Source: RGIG6353 sp045594565 (GTDB lineage: Bacteria > Bacillota > Clostridia > Oscillospirales > SIG627). Taken from it: a stretch of 13,268 nucleotides of DNA. The notes under the pieces are model-generated. The model was given only the letters and a program-made list of their open reading frames with translations. It searched no databases and was not told the origin of the DNA. Made by a program: the position numbers and the translations under genes. Shown here one piece after another: positions 13,213 to 13,268 of the stretch. Location of the stretch: contig JAZNYT010000011.1 in the NCBI GenBank assembly GCA_045594565.1, positions 1 through 13,268 of the forward strand. The letters run 5' to 3'. Each line of letters opens with the position of its first letter. Position 1 is the stretch's first letter.

Positions 13213-13268
13213 ATGGGAAGACCAAAAGGTGGAACGAATAATAGCCATAGCAAGGAAGAAAAATTAGC
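13213..13268 (+). CDS. Partial N-terminus of a probable IS3-type transposase OrfA (helix-turn-helix)
   Basis: Only 18 full codons are present before the window ends, beginning MGRPKGGTN and continuing into SHSKEEKLA. This opening (MGRPKGGTN followed by SKEEKL) resembles the N-terminus of clostridial IS3-family OrfA proteins, which carry a DNA-binding helix-turn-helix just after this point. GGAG lies nine bases upstream. The frame stays open back to an ATG at 13141, which would add 24 residues across the hairpin; I prefer 13213 because of the ribosome site and the conserved start. If correct, the DNA-binding domain and OrfB catalytic subunit lie beyond the right edge. The identification rests on a short match and is tentative. 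Confidence 0.55.
   Translation, partial: MGRPKGGTNNSHSKEEKL

Larger units (their letters stand above)
13143..13268 (+). mobile_element. Possible left end of an IS3-type insertion sequence (partial)
   Basis: The OrfA-like start lies about 70 bases from the outer edge of the GATGGTAGACAC hairpin, a typical distance between an IS3 end and its first gene. The hairpin arm could therefore include the terminal inverted repeat. The right end and any target duplication are outside the window, so the boundary is a guess. Confidence 0.35.

Noticed and set aside
1..13268. CRISPR array, phage genes, toxin-antitoxin or defence system
   Set aside because: No regularly spaced repeats, no phage or defence domains; every long gene belongs to a metabolic, transport or regulatory family.

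Overview
The window looks like a chromosomal stretch from an anaerobic Firmicute of the class Clostridia, probably a gut or rumen Oscillospiraceae/Ruminococcaceae-type organism. This rests on the AGGAGG ribosome sites, a T-box leader, a ferredoxin-dependent 2-oxoacid oxidoreductase, strong TTGACA/TATAAT promoters and moderate-to-low GC. The species cannot be named from the sequence. I see no tRNA, rRNA or CRISPR array.

Layout. (1) Positions 105-2310: an AraC-type regulator (minus) diverges from a Gfo/Idh/MocA-fold enzyme with glycoside hydrolase 109-type signatures (plus), with a shared 133-base promoter region holding a symmetric candidate operator. (2) Positions 2502-9803: a tight six-gene minus-strand operon. 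In transcription order it encodes a sodium:solute symporter, an acyl-CoA synthetase, IorA, IorB, a PaaK-type arylacetate-CoA ligase and a tandem-ACT protein. It ends at a strong bidirectional hairpin (2459-2493). (3) Positions 9859-10169: a near-consensus promoter and a complete T-box leader on the minus strand, upstream of that operon. Its specifier codon reads UAC (tyrosine). (4) Positions 10184-12103: an OPT-family oligopeptide transporter (minus). (5) Positions 12272-13072: an endonuclease/exonuclease/phosphatase-family hydrolase (plus) with its own promoter and a terminator-like hairpin. (6) From 13213: the first 18 codons of a protein resembling an IS3-type transposase OrfA, cut by the window edge.

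The main point is the T-box operon. IorAB is usually described as a catabolic enzyme that oxidises arylpyruvates to arylacetyl-CoA. A T-box switches genes on when a tRNA is uncharged, which means amino-acid starvation. A tyrosine T-box therefore implies that the operon makes or acquires tyrosine. The simplest reading is an arylacetate salvage route: the symporter imports an aryl acid such as 4-hydroxyphenylacetate, one or both CoA ligases activate it, and IorAB runs in reverse with reduced ferredoxin and CO2 to give 4-hydroxyphenylpyruvate. An aminotransferase encoded elsewhere would convert that to tyrosine, and the ACT protein could sense the product. The chemistry is known from methanogens and rumen bacteria. 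The tyrosine T-box control of a transporter-ligase-IOR-ligase-ACT unit is the part I find noteworthy.
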